A DNA stretch of 41,688 nucleotides from Myxococcales bacterium (GTDB lineage Bacteria; Myxococcota_A; Polyangia; Polyangiales; Polyangiaceae), in the NCBI GenBank assembly GCA_021847645.1, contig JAJZQG010000053.1, positions 1-41,688 of the forward strand, in the 5' to 3' direction. Of this stretch, positions 25,541-33,779 are shown piece by piece. Below the pieces are notes generated by a model. The model worked only from the letters and a program-made list of their open reading frames with translations. It made no database searches and was not told the origin of the DNA. A program made the translations under genes and the position numbers. Positions within the stretch are counted from its first letter, which is position 1; the number at the start of each line of letters is the position of its first letter.

Positions 25541-26869
25541 GTGTATTTGCCTTCCGACCTGTCGCGACCCGTGGCGCCCTTCGGCGTTAGCACAACCAAG
25601 TCGGATCCACCCGGTGAATGCGACAAGACCCTCAGCGGGCCGGGCTGCCCCTACGAGGGGTACACCTACACCGTGCCGAGCGCGCCGTTCTACGTGAAGG
25701 TCTTCTCCCACGTCTACGATGCCGGCTCGTCGACGCCCTACGGAACTCCGTGGCCCAAGGACTACACGTTCCGCTGGCAACGCAGCAACTGCGAGGAGAG
25801 CACGCAGGCCTGTGTGATTCTTCCTACCCAGGTCTACAAGGCCACGTGGGAGAAGAACGCTTCGGACAAGAAGTACTTCCAGTTCTACGTCGATCGCTCC
25901 GACGCCGGGCTGCCCCAAACCTTGCGGTTCGACGCGAAGGTCGCGGGCCCGTCGGTCTGGCTCCGATCCATCAGCGTTCGCAACCAGAACGACGTCCAGG
26001 TCGGAGCGGCGGACAGCACTCCCGCCGGCTACGGCTCAGACTGGCGGTGGCAGCTCTTCAGCGCCAACAACACGTCCGATCCCTCGGAGTCTGTCGGATA
26101 CCTGGACAACGACCAGGCGCTCTACTACTTGGTCGTGGAGAAGAACGCTTCGCTGCCACCGCAGGACTTCGACTTCGAGGTGCGGTGGGACACGAATCTC
26201 GCTTGGATTCACGGTGCAACGCACTCCTGGCCGGGAACGACGGACTGGGGATTGGCCCTGCACGGCGAGACGCAGGACGACTGCCATTATCCGCTCTGCA
26301 AGACAGATGACGAGATCGAGATCCGGTACGAGGGCGACAACAGGGACTACACTGCGTTCGGGCGCGACACGACCTACGTGGGCGCATGGCAGGGCAATTT
26401 CGCCAACGATCAGGGCTGGACATCCCTGACCATCACTGGTAGCCCATATCAGAACATAACCAATGTTTACGGCGAACCAGTCAGCATCCGGGACGCGCTG
26501 CGCGTCGTCGACCATTTCGGGCTGCAGATTCGGGAGGACGACGGCATGTTCAACGGTGCAGCGGATCTATCCGGCGGCGCGTACTTCTACCCGCTCACGC
26601 CGGCAAGCTCGCTTGGCGCGGGTGTGCCGGATCCCGCGACCGCCGACAAGTACACGCCCAACCTGCAGAGCAGCGGAACCGCGCTGTACCTCGAGGATGA
26701 CGAAGGGAAGTATGAGGCGAGAATGAACGTGACCGCAGCGCTTCTGACTCACTTCTGTCTGCACGGCGCGGACCAGTGCGGGAAGAGCGGGAAGTACTGC
26801 TGCGACAGCACCTCACTGGTATGCCTCGACAAGCCGCCTGCACCCAATGCCGGAGGCTACTGTCAATGA
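25541..26869 (+). CDS. secreted-type protein, probably N-terminally truncated
   Basis: The frame of about 442 residues opens at a GTG two codons after an in-frame stop (25535) and has no signal peptide. Its composition is nonetheless extracellular: many Tyr, Trp, Asn and Asp, paired Cys, and a terminal Cys cluster (CLHGADQCGKSGKYCCD then CLDKPP and YCQ). The interior looks beta-rich (FQFYVDRSDAGLPQTLRF, YYLVVEKNASLPP, TYVGAWQGNFANDQGW). I recognise no catalytic family. The abrupt start, 20 bp from the start of the truncated minus-strand gene, suggests that the 5' end with its signal was lost. The stop overlaps the next ATG by ATGA, so translation of the downstream lipoprotein may depend on it. 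Confidence 0.6.
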   Translation: MYLPSDLSRPVAPFGVSTTKSDPPGECDKTLSGPGCPYEGYTYTVPSAPFYVKVFSHVYDAGSSTPYGTPWPKDYTFRWQRSNCEESTQACVILPTQVYKATWEKNASDKKYFQFYVDRSDAGLPQTLRFDAKVAGPSVWLRSISVRNQNDVQVGAADSTPAGYGSDWRWQLFSANNTSDPSESVGYLDNDQALYYLVVEKNASLPPQDFDFEVRWDTNLAWIHGATHSWPGTTDWGLALHGETQDDCHYPLCKTDDEIEIRYEGDNRDYTAFGRDTTYVGAWQGNFANDQGWTSLTITGSPYQNITNVYGEPVSIRDALRVVDHFGLQIREDDGMFNGAADLSGGAYFYPLTPASSLGAGVPDPATADKYTPNLQSSGTALYLEDDEGKYEARMNVTAALLTHFCLHGADQCGKSGKYCCDSTSLVCLDKPPAPNAGGYCQ

Positions 26870-27561
26870 AACGGGTGGCAGACAAGAGTCCCTGGCGGCT
26901 TCGGGCCATCTTCGTGATTGTTCCGCTGGCCGCTCTTTCGTCCTGCGGCGGGACCGTCGATCCCGGAACCTCGTCCGGCGGCGCAGGCGCAGCGGCGGAG
27001 CTGCTGCCGTCCGGGGAGCGCTGCGACGACGGATGCGACGGGACGGACGACACATGCTATTCGTACAGCTACGACGTGGCCGGCAATGTGGCGCTGAGAA
27101 AGGTCGATGAAGGATGCGACGGGGTGATCGACGAATGTGACCACTCAACGTACGACGAGCAACGTAGACTGGATTCGTACTACCACGATGCTTGCGATGG
27201 CGCTGTCTACTATTGCGGCGCAATCGTCTATGGCGCGGACAATCAAGGTCAGGACCAGGGTGACGCCCATTGCGATGGCACTCCGGACTTCTGTGACTCG
27301 GTGATGTTGGACAGTCGTGGTGCGGTCGTGAGCGCGCGAATGGAGGTCGGCTGCACGGGCGAGGCCCTGGGATGCGTGTCAATGAGCTATGACGTCGCCG
27401 GACGGTTGTCTAGAGACGAGAATGACTTGAGCTGCGACGGCTCCGTGGATGAATGCTACCGGTACACCTACGACCTGGACGATTCTGGCCGCGCGATTCG
27501 TAGCACCAAGTCCACGTGCGACGGCACTCCGGTGACGTGCTGCGCCTTCACATACGACTAG
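26866..27561 (+). CDS. lipoprotein with seven Cys/YD-like repeats
   Basis: The 231-residue product has a lipoprotein signal (VPLAALSSCGG) and then an almost purely repetitive mature part from about residue 60. Seven units of roughly 26-28 residues share the consensus CDG-x3-D-x-C-x5-YD-x2-G-R and a variable charged tail, for example GCDGTDDTCYSYSYDVAGNV and SCDGSVDECYRYTYDLDDSG. The YDxxGR part resembles RHS/YD repeats, while the CDGxxDxC part resembles MopE/EGF-like metal-binding loops. Unit 5 has lost the Asp (CTGEALGC), and the last unit ends at YD-stop. It is probably a surface protein. It is coupled to the preceding gene by a four-base overlap. Confidence 0.75.
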   Translation: MKRVADKSPWRLRAIFVIVPLAALSSCGGTVDPGTSSGGAGAAAELLPSGERCDDGCDGTDDTCYSYSYDVAGNVALRKVDEGCDGVIDECDHSTYDEQRRLDSYYHDACDGAVYYCGAIVYGADNQGQDQGDAHCDGTPDFCDSVMLDSRGAVVSARMEVGCTGEALGCVSMSYDVAGRLSRDENDLSCDGSVDECYRYTYDLDDSGRAIRSTKSTCDGTPVTCCAFTYD

Positions 27562-27582
27562 CACCACCCGTCTTCGCCCACC

Positions 27583-28296
27583 ATGCGTCCACCTCGCTCC
27601 CCCCATCGACTGCCGTTCGGAATCGCTTTCTGCGCTGCAGCGCTCACGCTCCCTTGCTGCGCGCGAATGAGCGAGACGCGCACCGATACCATCGTATCCC
27701 GCGAGCCCGGATATCGCATCGAGGCGTGGCGTCCCGATCGCGACGTCATCGACGCGTCCGTGCGCCTCGAGGGCGACTCCCTGGCAGCATCTGTGCAGCG
27801 TTCCCGCGCTTGCACCTATGCCGTCGGCGAGCGACGGCGCGTCGTGACCAAGACCGACAGGTCCGCAGACACCACGATGGTCGTTGTCGAGGGAGTCAGC
27901 GCGGCGGCCCTGATGGCGATGGGCGCCAAGATCGGCGACTCGCACTCCGACGTAAGCGGGATCGGCGTGATCCCGTTCGCGATCGGTGCGGGGATCGGCG
28001 CCGGCTTCGTCATCGATCTCCTGGCAGGCGGACAGGAGACCACCCAGCACACGGAGATCGTCCAGACGGGAGTGCAGGACGGTCCGGCGTGCCAGGTAGG
28101 TCCGGCCCCGTTTGCCGTGGTCTCGTTCGCAGTGGCGGGCGGGCCGGTGCTGTCGTGTACGACCAGCGCCGAGGGAACGTGCAAGGTGGAGCTCCCACCC
28201 GCCATCCGGCAAGCACCCGGCAAAGAGCTCTCCGTCGATGTTCTCGTCGACGGCCGGCTGCACCGTCACGAGGAGCTGCGAAAGCAAGCGCCATGA
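27583..28296 (+). CDS. small putative lipoprotein, paralogue of the next gene
   Basis: The 237-residue product begins with a hydrophobic signal ending in ALTLPCCARM, a plausible lipobox. A short conserved segment (RACTYAVGERRRV) comes next, then a Gly/Ala-rich hydrophobic hairpin (GVIPFAIGAGIGAGFVIDLLAGG) and a terminal beta-rich domain with PFAVVSFAVAGGP, CTTSAEGTCKVELPP and DVLVDGRL. The same layout recurs in the following gene, so the two look like diverged tandem paralogues. The stop overlaps the next ATG (ATGA). Function unknown. Confidence 0.7.
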   Translation: MRPPRSPHRLPFGIAFCAAALTLPCCARMSETRTDTIVSREPGYRIEAWRPDRDVIDASVRLEGDSLAASVQRSRACTYAVGERRRVVTKTDRSADTTMVVVEGVSAAALMAMGAKIGDSHSDVSGIGVIPFAIGAGIGAGFVIDLLAGGQETTQHTEIVQTGVQDGPACQVGPAPFAVVSFAVAGGPVLSCTTSAEGTCKVELPPAIRQAPGKELSVDVLVDGRLHRHEELRKQAP

Positions 28297-28922
28297 AAGC
28301 TGATATTGCTCTCGCGCTTTGCTCCGCGCTCGTTGGCAGCGGATGCATGGCTGTCAGCTCCCACACGGAGAACGCCGGGCCGTCGCAAGTCGTAGCGTGG
28401 AGACACACCGCCATCTCGCCCGCGGCTCCTCGGGCGAGAGTCACGCTGACACCCACCGCAGACGGCATCGAGGCGCGCGTGCAAGCCGTGCGAACGTGCA
28501 GCTCGGAGCTGTTGCGAAGAACACCCCGAGCCGAGGTGAGCGAGTCCTCGCCGCGCGCCGGCGCGCTCGTCACGGTGGGCCTCGCGGCGGGCACCGGGAT
28601 ATGGCTCGCCACCAGACACGATGACAGGGACGTGTCCCTCGGGCTGGGCGCCGCGTTCCTGGTGCCGGCAGCCCTGGCGACAGGATTGATGATTGCCGCG
28701 AGCGGCACGGAGCGCCGGCCAGTGTCTCCTACGGACGAAGTCGTGTCCGGGCCCCCCATGCCGTGCGATGTTCAGCCTTGGCCCGGCGCGCTCGTGTCGG
28801 TGCGCACGCCCAGCGGAACCGTGGAGGGTTCGACGGATGTGCGGGGCACGGTTCGGCTCCAGACCCGCGGCCCGATCCGGTTTATCTTCGTGAACGGCAC
28901 GCCCGTGGCCGACCAGCCATAG
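28293..28922 (+). CDS. small putative lipoprotein, paralogue of the preceding gene
   Basis: The 209-residue product has a signal with lipobox-like LVGSGCMAV. An R/C segment (VRTCSSELLRRTPR) follows, then two hydrophobic Gly/Ala stretches (VTVGLAAGTGIWLA and LGAAFLVPAALATGLMIAA) and a C-terminal domain starting at MPCDVQPWPGALVSVRT. The C-terminal 56 codons are duplicated at 24962-25129. Function unknown; the hydrophobic hairpin suggests membrane association beyond the lipid anchor. Translation is coupled to the preceding gene by a four-base overlap, and the gene converges on the permease gene at 29089. Confidence 0.7.
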   Translation: MKADIALALCSALVGSGCMAVSSHTENAGPSQVVAWRHTAISPAAPRARVTLTPTADGIEARVQAVRTCSSELLRRTPRAEVSESSPRAGALVTVGLAAGTGIWLATRHDDRDVSLGLGAAFLVPAALATGLMIAASGTERRPVSPTDEVVSGPPMPCDVQPWPGALVSVRTPSGTVEGSTDVRGTVRLQTRGPIRFIFVNGTPVADQP

Positions 28923-28925
28923 GCA
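28758..28925. repeat. 168-bp direct repeat, partner of 24962-25129
   Basis: This is the intact copy of a segment found 3.8 kb upstream at about 93 percent identity in the same orientation. It spans the last 55 codons of the lipoprotein gene, its stop and three bases. Six of the seven differences up to the VRL codons are third-position or conservative. Confidence 0.75.
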
Positions 28926-28949
28926 GGAGGCCTCCGGAGAACCGAGTCG

Positions 28950-28965
28950 TTGCCAATATTGGCAA
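28950..28965. promoter_or_regulatory. perfect 16-bp palindrome, copy 1
   Basis: TTGCCAATATTGGCAA is a perfect inverted repeat followed by GACGC. It lies in the 166-bp gap between the convergent 28293 and 29089 genes. A second copy is 86 bp away centre to centre. It resembles a dimeric repressor operator, but its position after two gene ends also fits an extragenic palindromic repeat. Confidence 0.6.
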
Positions 28966-29035
28966 GACGCACAGCGCGGATCGCCGTCATTTCAAGCAGA
29001 TCGCGAGATGGACGGGTCGAGGGCGCGGCTCGCGC

Positions 29036-29051
29036 TTGCCAACGTTGGCAA
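29036..29051. promoter_or_regulatory. perfect 16-bp palindrome, copy 2
   Basis: TTGCCAACGTTGGCAA is again perfect and becomes 18 bp with the flanking C and G; it is followed by GACAC. Only the two central base pairs differ from copy 1. The shared right flank (GACRC) suggests the repeated unit is longer than the palindrome. The nearest coding sequence is the 3' end of the permease gene. Confidence 0.6.
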
Positions 29052-29088
29052 GACACGGGCACGCGATTCGCGGAATCAGAACCCGCGC

Positions 29089-31413
29089 CTATCCGCCCGC
29101 TACGACGGATTCCCCACTTCGCCGCGGCGCCAACACCACCGCGCCCATCACCAGCACCTGCAGCGCCACCATCAGCGTGGCCGCCAGGGTCAGCCCCAGC
29201 ACCGGCACCAGCAGGACCGCCACGAACAGCGCCGCCACCGCCGCTCCCGCGTGATCGGCCAGCTCAATCCAGCTCGCCGCGGCACGCACTCCCCCGCCAT
29301 CGGCCAACAGCGACGCAGCGGCCGAGGGAAACACTCCGCCCGTGGCGATGCCCGCGACGATCAACAGCGTAGCGTGCAGCGCGGTGGACAGGTGCGGCCA
29401 GGACGCGAGAGCCCCGAATCCGAGGAACGCCGCGGTGAGCACGAGGCTGGCGAGAAGTGCCGCGACCTGCGCCTTGCGAAGGGACAAGTGGCGAGCCGCT
29501 ATCGCGCCGCCGACGGCCAGGCCCAGCATGAACAGCGCCACGAGCGCACCGACTGCCGAGTACAAGGCGCCGACGCGGGTCTGGAACGAGAAGAACAGCA
29601 TCAGGCTCCATGCCATGCCGCAGGCGCCCGTGATGGCCGTGGCGTGAAAAGCCGCGAGCCGTCGTGCAGGCGCCGGGCGCAAGAGCCGCTGCGCGCCCAG
29701 CATCAACACCGACGGCACCAGCGAGAGCGCGGCGAGCCACAGGGGATGGCGTGCAGCCCATGTGAGAACGGGCGCCCAGGCGCTCTGCGCGACTTGCTGG
29801 CGCAGGGCCAGCGCATGAAGAAATGAGGCCGGCCGATCATCGGTGCTGAGCTGGGCGGTCGCGGCCGCTTGAGAGAGGTCGCTTTCGAGCGCAGCCGTGC
29901 GTTCGGGAGGGAAGAGTTGCGGCAGCAACTCGGGCACGAAGACATCGGAGGAGATGTGTCGCGAGCGCCACCGCTGGGCGAGCCGATCGGGCGAGAGCGT
30001 GACCGCCGTCGGGGATGTGCCGGCCACCAGCAGCGGCTCGGGTTCGGCCACCGCGTGGACGACGGGAAACACCGCGCGCTCGGTTCGATACAACGTGGCG
30101 CCCAGGACACCGGTCTCGCCTGCCTGGGTATTGGGACCCGCGGCGAAACGCGCCACGTACACGCCGTCGGGCGCCAGTCGGCGCGCGATGAGCCGATCGA
30201 ACTCGATGGTGGTGTTGCGCGCGAGCAGCAGCGTCGACGGGTCGGGTTGGAGCAGCAAGACCAGATCGTAGGGTTCGCCCGGGCGAGCGAGGAACCTGCG
30301 CGGATCGTCGAACACCACGTGCACGCGCGGATCGGCCACGGCCGCCCGGTCCAGCTTGTCGGCGTGGCGCAGCTCGAGCTCGAACGCGCGACGGTCGAGC
30401 GTGACCAGATCAAGGCGCTCGACGCCGTGCTGCAGGCAGAAGCGCAGCGTGCCTGTCTCGAGGCCCCCAAGCGCAAGGACCCGGCGCGGGTGCTCCGCGA
30501 GCAGCATCAAGCGATCCGCCCGCAACTCGTCTTCCGTGGGGTCCGGGAAGCTGCCCACGTACATTCCGCTCGCGTACAGGCTCCGGGCTTCCCCTGCGCC
30601 CACGTCGAGGTGCTGATAGGGCGTGTCGGCGAAATCGAGCAGAGGGACTCCCTGCACCAGGCTCGCGAACCGCGCTTGCTCGGTGGCGAGCTCGACCCGA
30701 TCGGCGATGCGCGGCCACGACGCAGCCACGGCGGCCGCAAGCAGCGCGATCAGCCCCCAGCGCCCGGCCAACAACTTCGCCCATGCGGCCGGAATGGCGG
30801 CCGCCACGCTGAGCGCGATGACGATCGCCACACCGCGAAAGGGCGACACCAACGGCACGAGCACCAGCGACACGAGCAGGCCAGCGCACAAAGAGCCTAT
30901 CGACTCGAAGACATACAGCCGCGAGACAGCGCGCGTGTCGGCCATGCCGTGCTGCCGCGCAGCGGCGGCGAGGGACACGAACAGCGCGCCCACCAGGGCG
31001 CCGGGCAGCGAAAACACGAGCAGCGACAGAACCAGCGAAGGCCCGAGCGCCAGCAGCTCGCCCACCGGCGCGTGCACGACGGTCCTGCCCAGCCGCGCGA
31101 TGACGATCGAAACCGCACCCGCGATGGACAGCATTCCGAATAGCGCGCTGGCCGTCACGCCCGGGCGCCCACGCGCGATGGGCCGTCCGAGCAGCGCGCC
31201 CAGCGCGATGCCCGCGAGCCATGAAGCCAGGCCGAGCCCGACCGCGGCCTCGTCTCCCTGCAGCGCTACGACGTAGTCGCGCAGCAGATACGTCTGGATT
31301 CCGAGCGCGAGGCCGCCCGCGCCGCCGAACAACAGCGCCCACCGCCACGACGATGTCGCGTGGTCTGTCGGGTCTGCTGTCGTGGCAGATGGCGTGGACG
31401 TGCGGGAATTCAC
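29089..31413 (-). CDS. fused permease / spermidine-synthase-like membrane protein
   Basis: The protein of about 774 residues has a block of hydrophobic segments (about residues 25-265), a soluble Rossmann domain (about 285-510) and a second hydrophobic block (about 545-760). The soluble part recalls spermidine synthase: PYQHLDVGAGEARSLYASG, ASGMYVGSFPDPTEDELRAD, RRVLALGGLETGTLRFCLQH and PRVHVVFDDPRRFLARPGEP. The usual GGGDG loop is GGLETG and the catalytic Asp region reads LLLQPDPST, so polyamine synthesis is doubtful. I favour the GTG at 31413, which has a G-rich ribosome site and places the first helix near residue 25; an ATG at 31473 and a TTG at 31536 are also open. It lies downstream of the M28 peptidase gene, same strand. 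Confidence 0.8.
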   Translation of the reverse strand: MNSRTSTPSATTADPTDHATSSWRWALLFGGAGGLALGIQTYLLRDYVVALQGDEAAVGLGLASWLAGIALGALLGRPIARGRPGVTASALFGMLSIAGAVSIVIARLGRTVVHAPVGELLALGPSLVLSLLVFSLPGALVGALFVSLAAAARQHGMADTRAVSRLYVFESIGSLCAGLLVSLVLVPLVSPFRGVAIVIALSVAAAIPAAWAKLLAGRWGLIALLAAAVAASWPRIADRVELATEQARFASLVQGVPLLDFADTPYQHLDVGAGEARSLYASGMYVGSFPDPTEDELRADRLMLLAEHPRRVLALGGLETGTLRFCLQHGVERLDLVTLDRRAFELELRHADKLDRAAVADPRVHVVFDDPRRFLARPGEPYDLVLLLQPDPSTLLLARNTTIEFDRLIARRLAPDGVYVARFAAGPNTQAGETGVLGATLYRTERAVFPVVHAVAEPEPLLVAGTSPTAVTLSPDRLAQRWRSRHISSDVFVPELLPQLFPPERTAALESDLSQAAATAQLSTDDRPASFLHALALRQQVAQSAWAPVLTWAARHPLWLAALSLVPSVLMLGAQRLLRPAPARRLAAFHATAITGACGMAWSLMLFFSFQTRVGALYSAVGALVALFMLGLAVGGAIAARHLSLRKAQVAALLASLVLTAAFLGFGALASWPHLSTALHATLLIVAGIATGGVFPSAAASLLADGGGVRAAASWIELADHAGAAVAALFVAVLLVPVLGLTLAATLMVALQVLVMGAVVLAPRRSGESVVAGG

Positions 31414-31587
31414 GTTGCCCCCCAAGGATCGAGACGCGGACCGTGGCGAATGGCGCCACGCTCTACGAAGCATAATGCGGCGGAGCGCCGATCGCCCAGT
31501 CGCGGCGGCACAATCCCGCGAAGTGACAGACGTCAAGGCGCGACGGAGAACCCCACGGCGCCGATGGGCGGGCGGCCACGCATGAGC

Positions 31588-32829
31588 TCAGCTCTGCGCA
31601 GACGCGCCGAGCCGTTGCCCGACGATGGCGCGCGAGAGCTTCTCGGCGAAGTCCAGGCAGAAGACGATCTTGTCGGGGTCGATGTTCTCCGGCGAGTCGT
31701 CGGGACGGTGATAGTGCCTGGGCGCGCCCAGGCGCGGATCGATGCACACGAGCGCCATGGCTTCGTAGCCGTGGGCGAGGAAAGCGCCGGCGTCGGTGCC
31801 GCCGACGGGCGCTTCGAAGGGCACGACCTCGGCGAAGCGCGGCTCGGACGCGGCGACCTGGTCGGTCAGCGAGGTCAGCCACGCAGGCGCCTCGATGCGC
31901 GTGACTTCGCCTTCGGCGCGCATGTACATCAGGTTGCCCAAGGAGAGCTGGTCCAGGGCAAGGACCACCGTGCGCGCGGGATCCCACGCGGCTTTCATGT
32001 CGCGGGCCAGGGCGTCCGCGCCGCCGAGGCTCGCCTCCTCGCATCCGGTCGCGACAAAGACCAGCTCCACATCGGGGTGCTTGTCCTGCATGAGCCTTTG
32101 CGCGAGCAGCGGCAGCGAGACCACGCCCGAAAGGTCGTCGTTGGCGCCGGGCACCACGGTCGAGCGCGCCATGATCTCGAGGTTGACCAGGGTCATGATC
32201 GCCGAGGGCAGCGTGAGCAGCGCTTCGAGCGGGATCAGTGGCCACGTCCACGCGCCGAACACCGCTCGCAGCACGTCGATGCCGGCCAGGGCGGCCTGCG
32301 CCTTGACCGCGAGCTCGGTCGGACGCTTGAGAAAGCGCAGCGGGCGGGGCGGATTGCCGTGCGTGCGCTCGAGCAGCCACGGGTGGAAGATGAGCCCGGT
32401 GAAGGCGGCGTCGATGTGCGCGACGAACACGAGGCGCAGCTTGGGCTCGCCCCGAGCGGGAACGATGCCGAGCAGGTTGCGCGAGGGCTTGAAGGGAAAG
32501 AGCCGGCGAAGAAAGTATCCGCGACGGTTGGAGTCGGCCCAGAACGACGCGGCCGAGCCAGCGTGGAGCGCAAAGCCGGTCATGGGGGCGAAGGGCGAGA
32601 CGACGGTGCCCAGCGTGCCGAGGCCGAAGTGCAGGGCGAGATTGGCGTGGATGTTGTCATTGAAGCGGAAGTCGTGGATCGAGGTTCGCAAGCCCGTGGC
32701 CTCGAATTCCGCCTTCATGATGTCGTGCGCGCGGCGCTCGTCGGCGCTGGTGGGCTGGCGTCGCGGGCACTCACGCACGATGCGCGCGATGAGATCGGCG
32801 GCGAACGACCGTTGCGCTTGCGGGTCCAT
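31588..32829 (-). CDS. M28-family metallopeptidase
   Basis: The 413-residue product has the di-zinc peptidase ligands in family order: VFVAHIDAAF (His, Asp), VVPGANDDLSGV (bridging Asp), VFVATGCEEASLGG (catalytic and metal Glu), a later Asp in VLALDQLS, and a terminal His in LGAPRHYHRPDD. These belong to the M28 aminopeptidase/carboxypeptidase family. No classic signal peptide is seen, but a hydrophobic insertion lies near residues 180-225 (LRAVFGAWTWPLIPLEALL, then TLPSAIMTLVNLEIMA) between the first His and the Asp motif, suggesting membrane association. The 112 bp upstream is shared with the divergent methylase gene. Confidence 0.85.
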   Translation of the reverse strand: MDPQAQRSFAADLIARIVRECPRRQPTSADERRAHDIMKAEFEATGLRTSIHDFRFNDNIHANLALHFGLGTLGTVVSPFAPMTGFALHAGSAASFWADSNRRGYFLRRLFPFKPSRNLLGIVPARGEPKLRLVFVAHIDAAFTGLIFHPWLLERTHGNPPRPLRFLKRPTELAVKAQAALAGIDVLRAVFGAWTWPLIPLEALLTLPSAIMTLVNLEIMARSTVVPGANDDLSGVVSLPLLAQRLMQDKHPDVELVFVATGCEEASLGGADALARDMKAAWDPARTVVLALDQLSLGNLMYMRAEGEVTRIEAPAWLTSLTDQVAASEPRFAEVVPFEAPVGGTDAGAFLAHGYEAMALVCIDPRLGAPRHYHRPDDSPENIDPDKIVFCLDFAEKLSRAIVGQRLGASAQS

Positions 32830-32941
32830 GCGCCACGCATAGCATCACGAGGCCCCTGGCGTATCGCGTAACGTAGCCGCGCGACGGGGTTTTTGCCGAT
32901 CCCCTTGCGTCCGGACCAGGGCCATCTACGCTGCGCCGACC

Positions 32942-33775
32942 ATGGCGCGTGCACGTGCTGCCCTCGATTCGATCGCCCTCAACGGACCCCGGCCCTTCGT
33001 CAAGTGGGTTGGCGGCAAGCGCCAGATCGTGCACGAGCTGGTCGCCCGTGTTCCGGACGCGTTCGGCACCTACCACGAGCCGTTCGTGGGCGGCGGCGCG
33101 CTGTTCTTTGCCGTCCGGCCGCAGAACGCCGTGCTCTCGGATAACAACCAGCGGCTCGTGAGAACCTGGCGCGGCGTGCGCGATCATGTGGACAAGGTCA
33201 TCCGCCTGCTCGAGAAGTACCCCTACGACAAGGACTTCTTCCTGCAAATGCGCGAGCGCGACATCGACGCCGAGAGCGATGTCGAGGTGGCCGCCTGGTT
33301 CATCTACCTCAACAAGACGGCGTTCAACGGCCTGTACCGCGTCAACAGCAAGAACCGCTTCAACGTGCCCTTCGGACGCTACGTGAACCCGGCGATCTGC
33401 GACGAGCCGAACCTGCGGGCGTGCGCGGCGGCGCTCAAGCCGGCAGCCATCGAGCACGAGGACTTCACGGCCGTGCTCGAGCGTGCCCAGCCCGGGGACT
33501 TCGTGTACTTCGATCCGCCGTATGTGCCCTTGTCGGACACGGCCTACTTCACCAAGTACACGGCAGAAGGCTTCGGTCCAGACGATCAACGGCGGCTTTG
33601 CGACGTGGCGCGCAAGCTCAAGAAGAACGGGGTGCACGTGCTGCTGTCCAACTCCGGGGCGGACTTCGTGCGGGACCTCTACAAGGGATTCCGTGTCGAG
33701 GAGGTGCTCGCGAGCCGTCAGGTCAATTGCAAGGCAGACGGTCGCGGGCCCATCGTCGAGCTCGTGATCAGGTGA
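32942..33775 (+). CDS. D12-class DNA adenine N6-methyltransferase (Dam-like)
   Basis: The 277-residue product transfers a methyl group to adenine N6. It has FVKWVGGKRQ (19-28), motif I HEPFVGGGALFF (45-56), a YLNKTAFNGLYRVN block at 122-135, and motif IV DPPY (191-194), with FTKYTAEGFGPDDQ after it. This is the Dam/DpnM group, whose usual target is GATC, but specificity cannot be read here. A nuclease gene follows after four bases, so this is probably the modification half of a restriction-modification pair rather than a solitary Dam. Confidence 0.92.
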   Translation: MARARAALDSIALNGPRPFVKWVGGKRQIVHELVARVPDAFGTYHEPFVGGGALFFAVRPQNAVLSDNNQRLVRTWRGVRDHVDKVIRLLEKYPYDKDFFLQMRERDIDAESDVEVAAWFIYLNKTAFNGLYRVNSKNRFNVPFGRYVNPAICDEPNLRACAAALKPAAIEHEDFTAVLERAQPGDFVYFDPPYVPLSDTAYFTKYTAEGFGPDDQRRLCDVARKLKKNGVHVLLSNSGADFVRDLYKGFRVEEVLASRQVNCKADGRGPIVELVIR

Positions 33776-33779
33776 GGCG

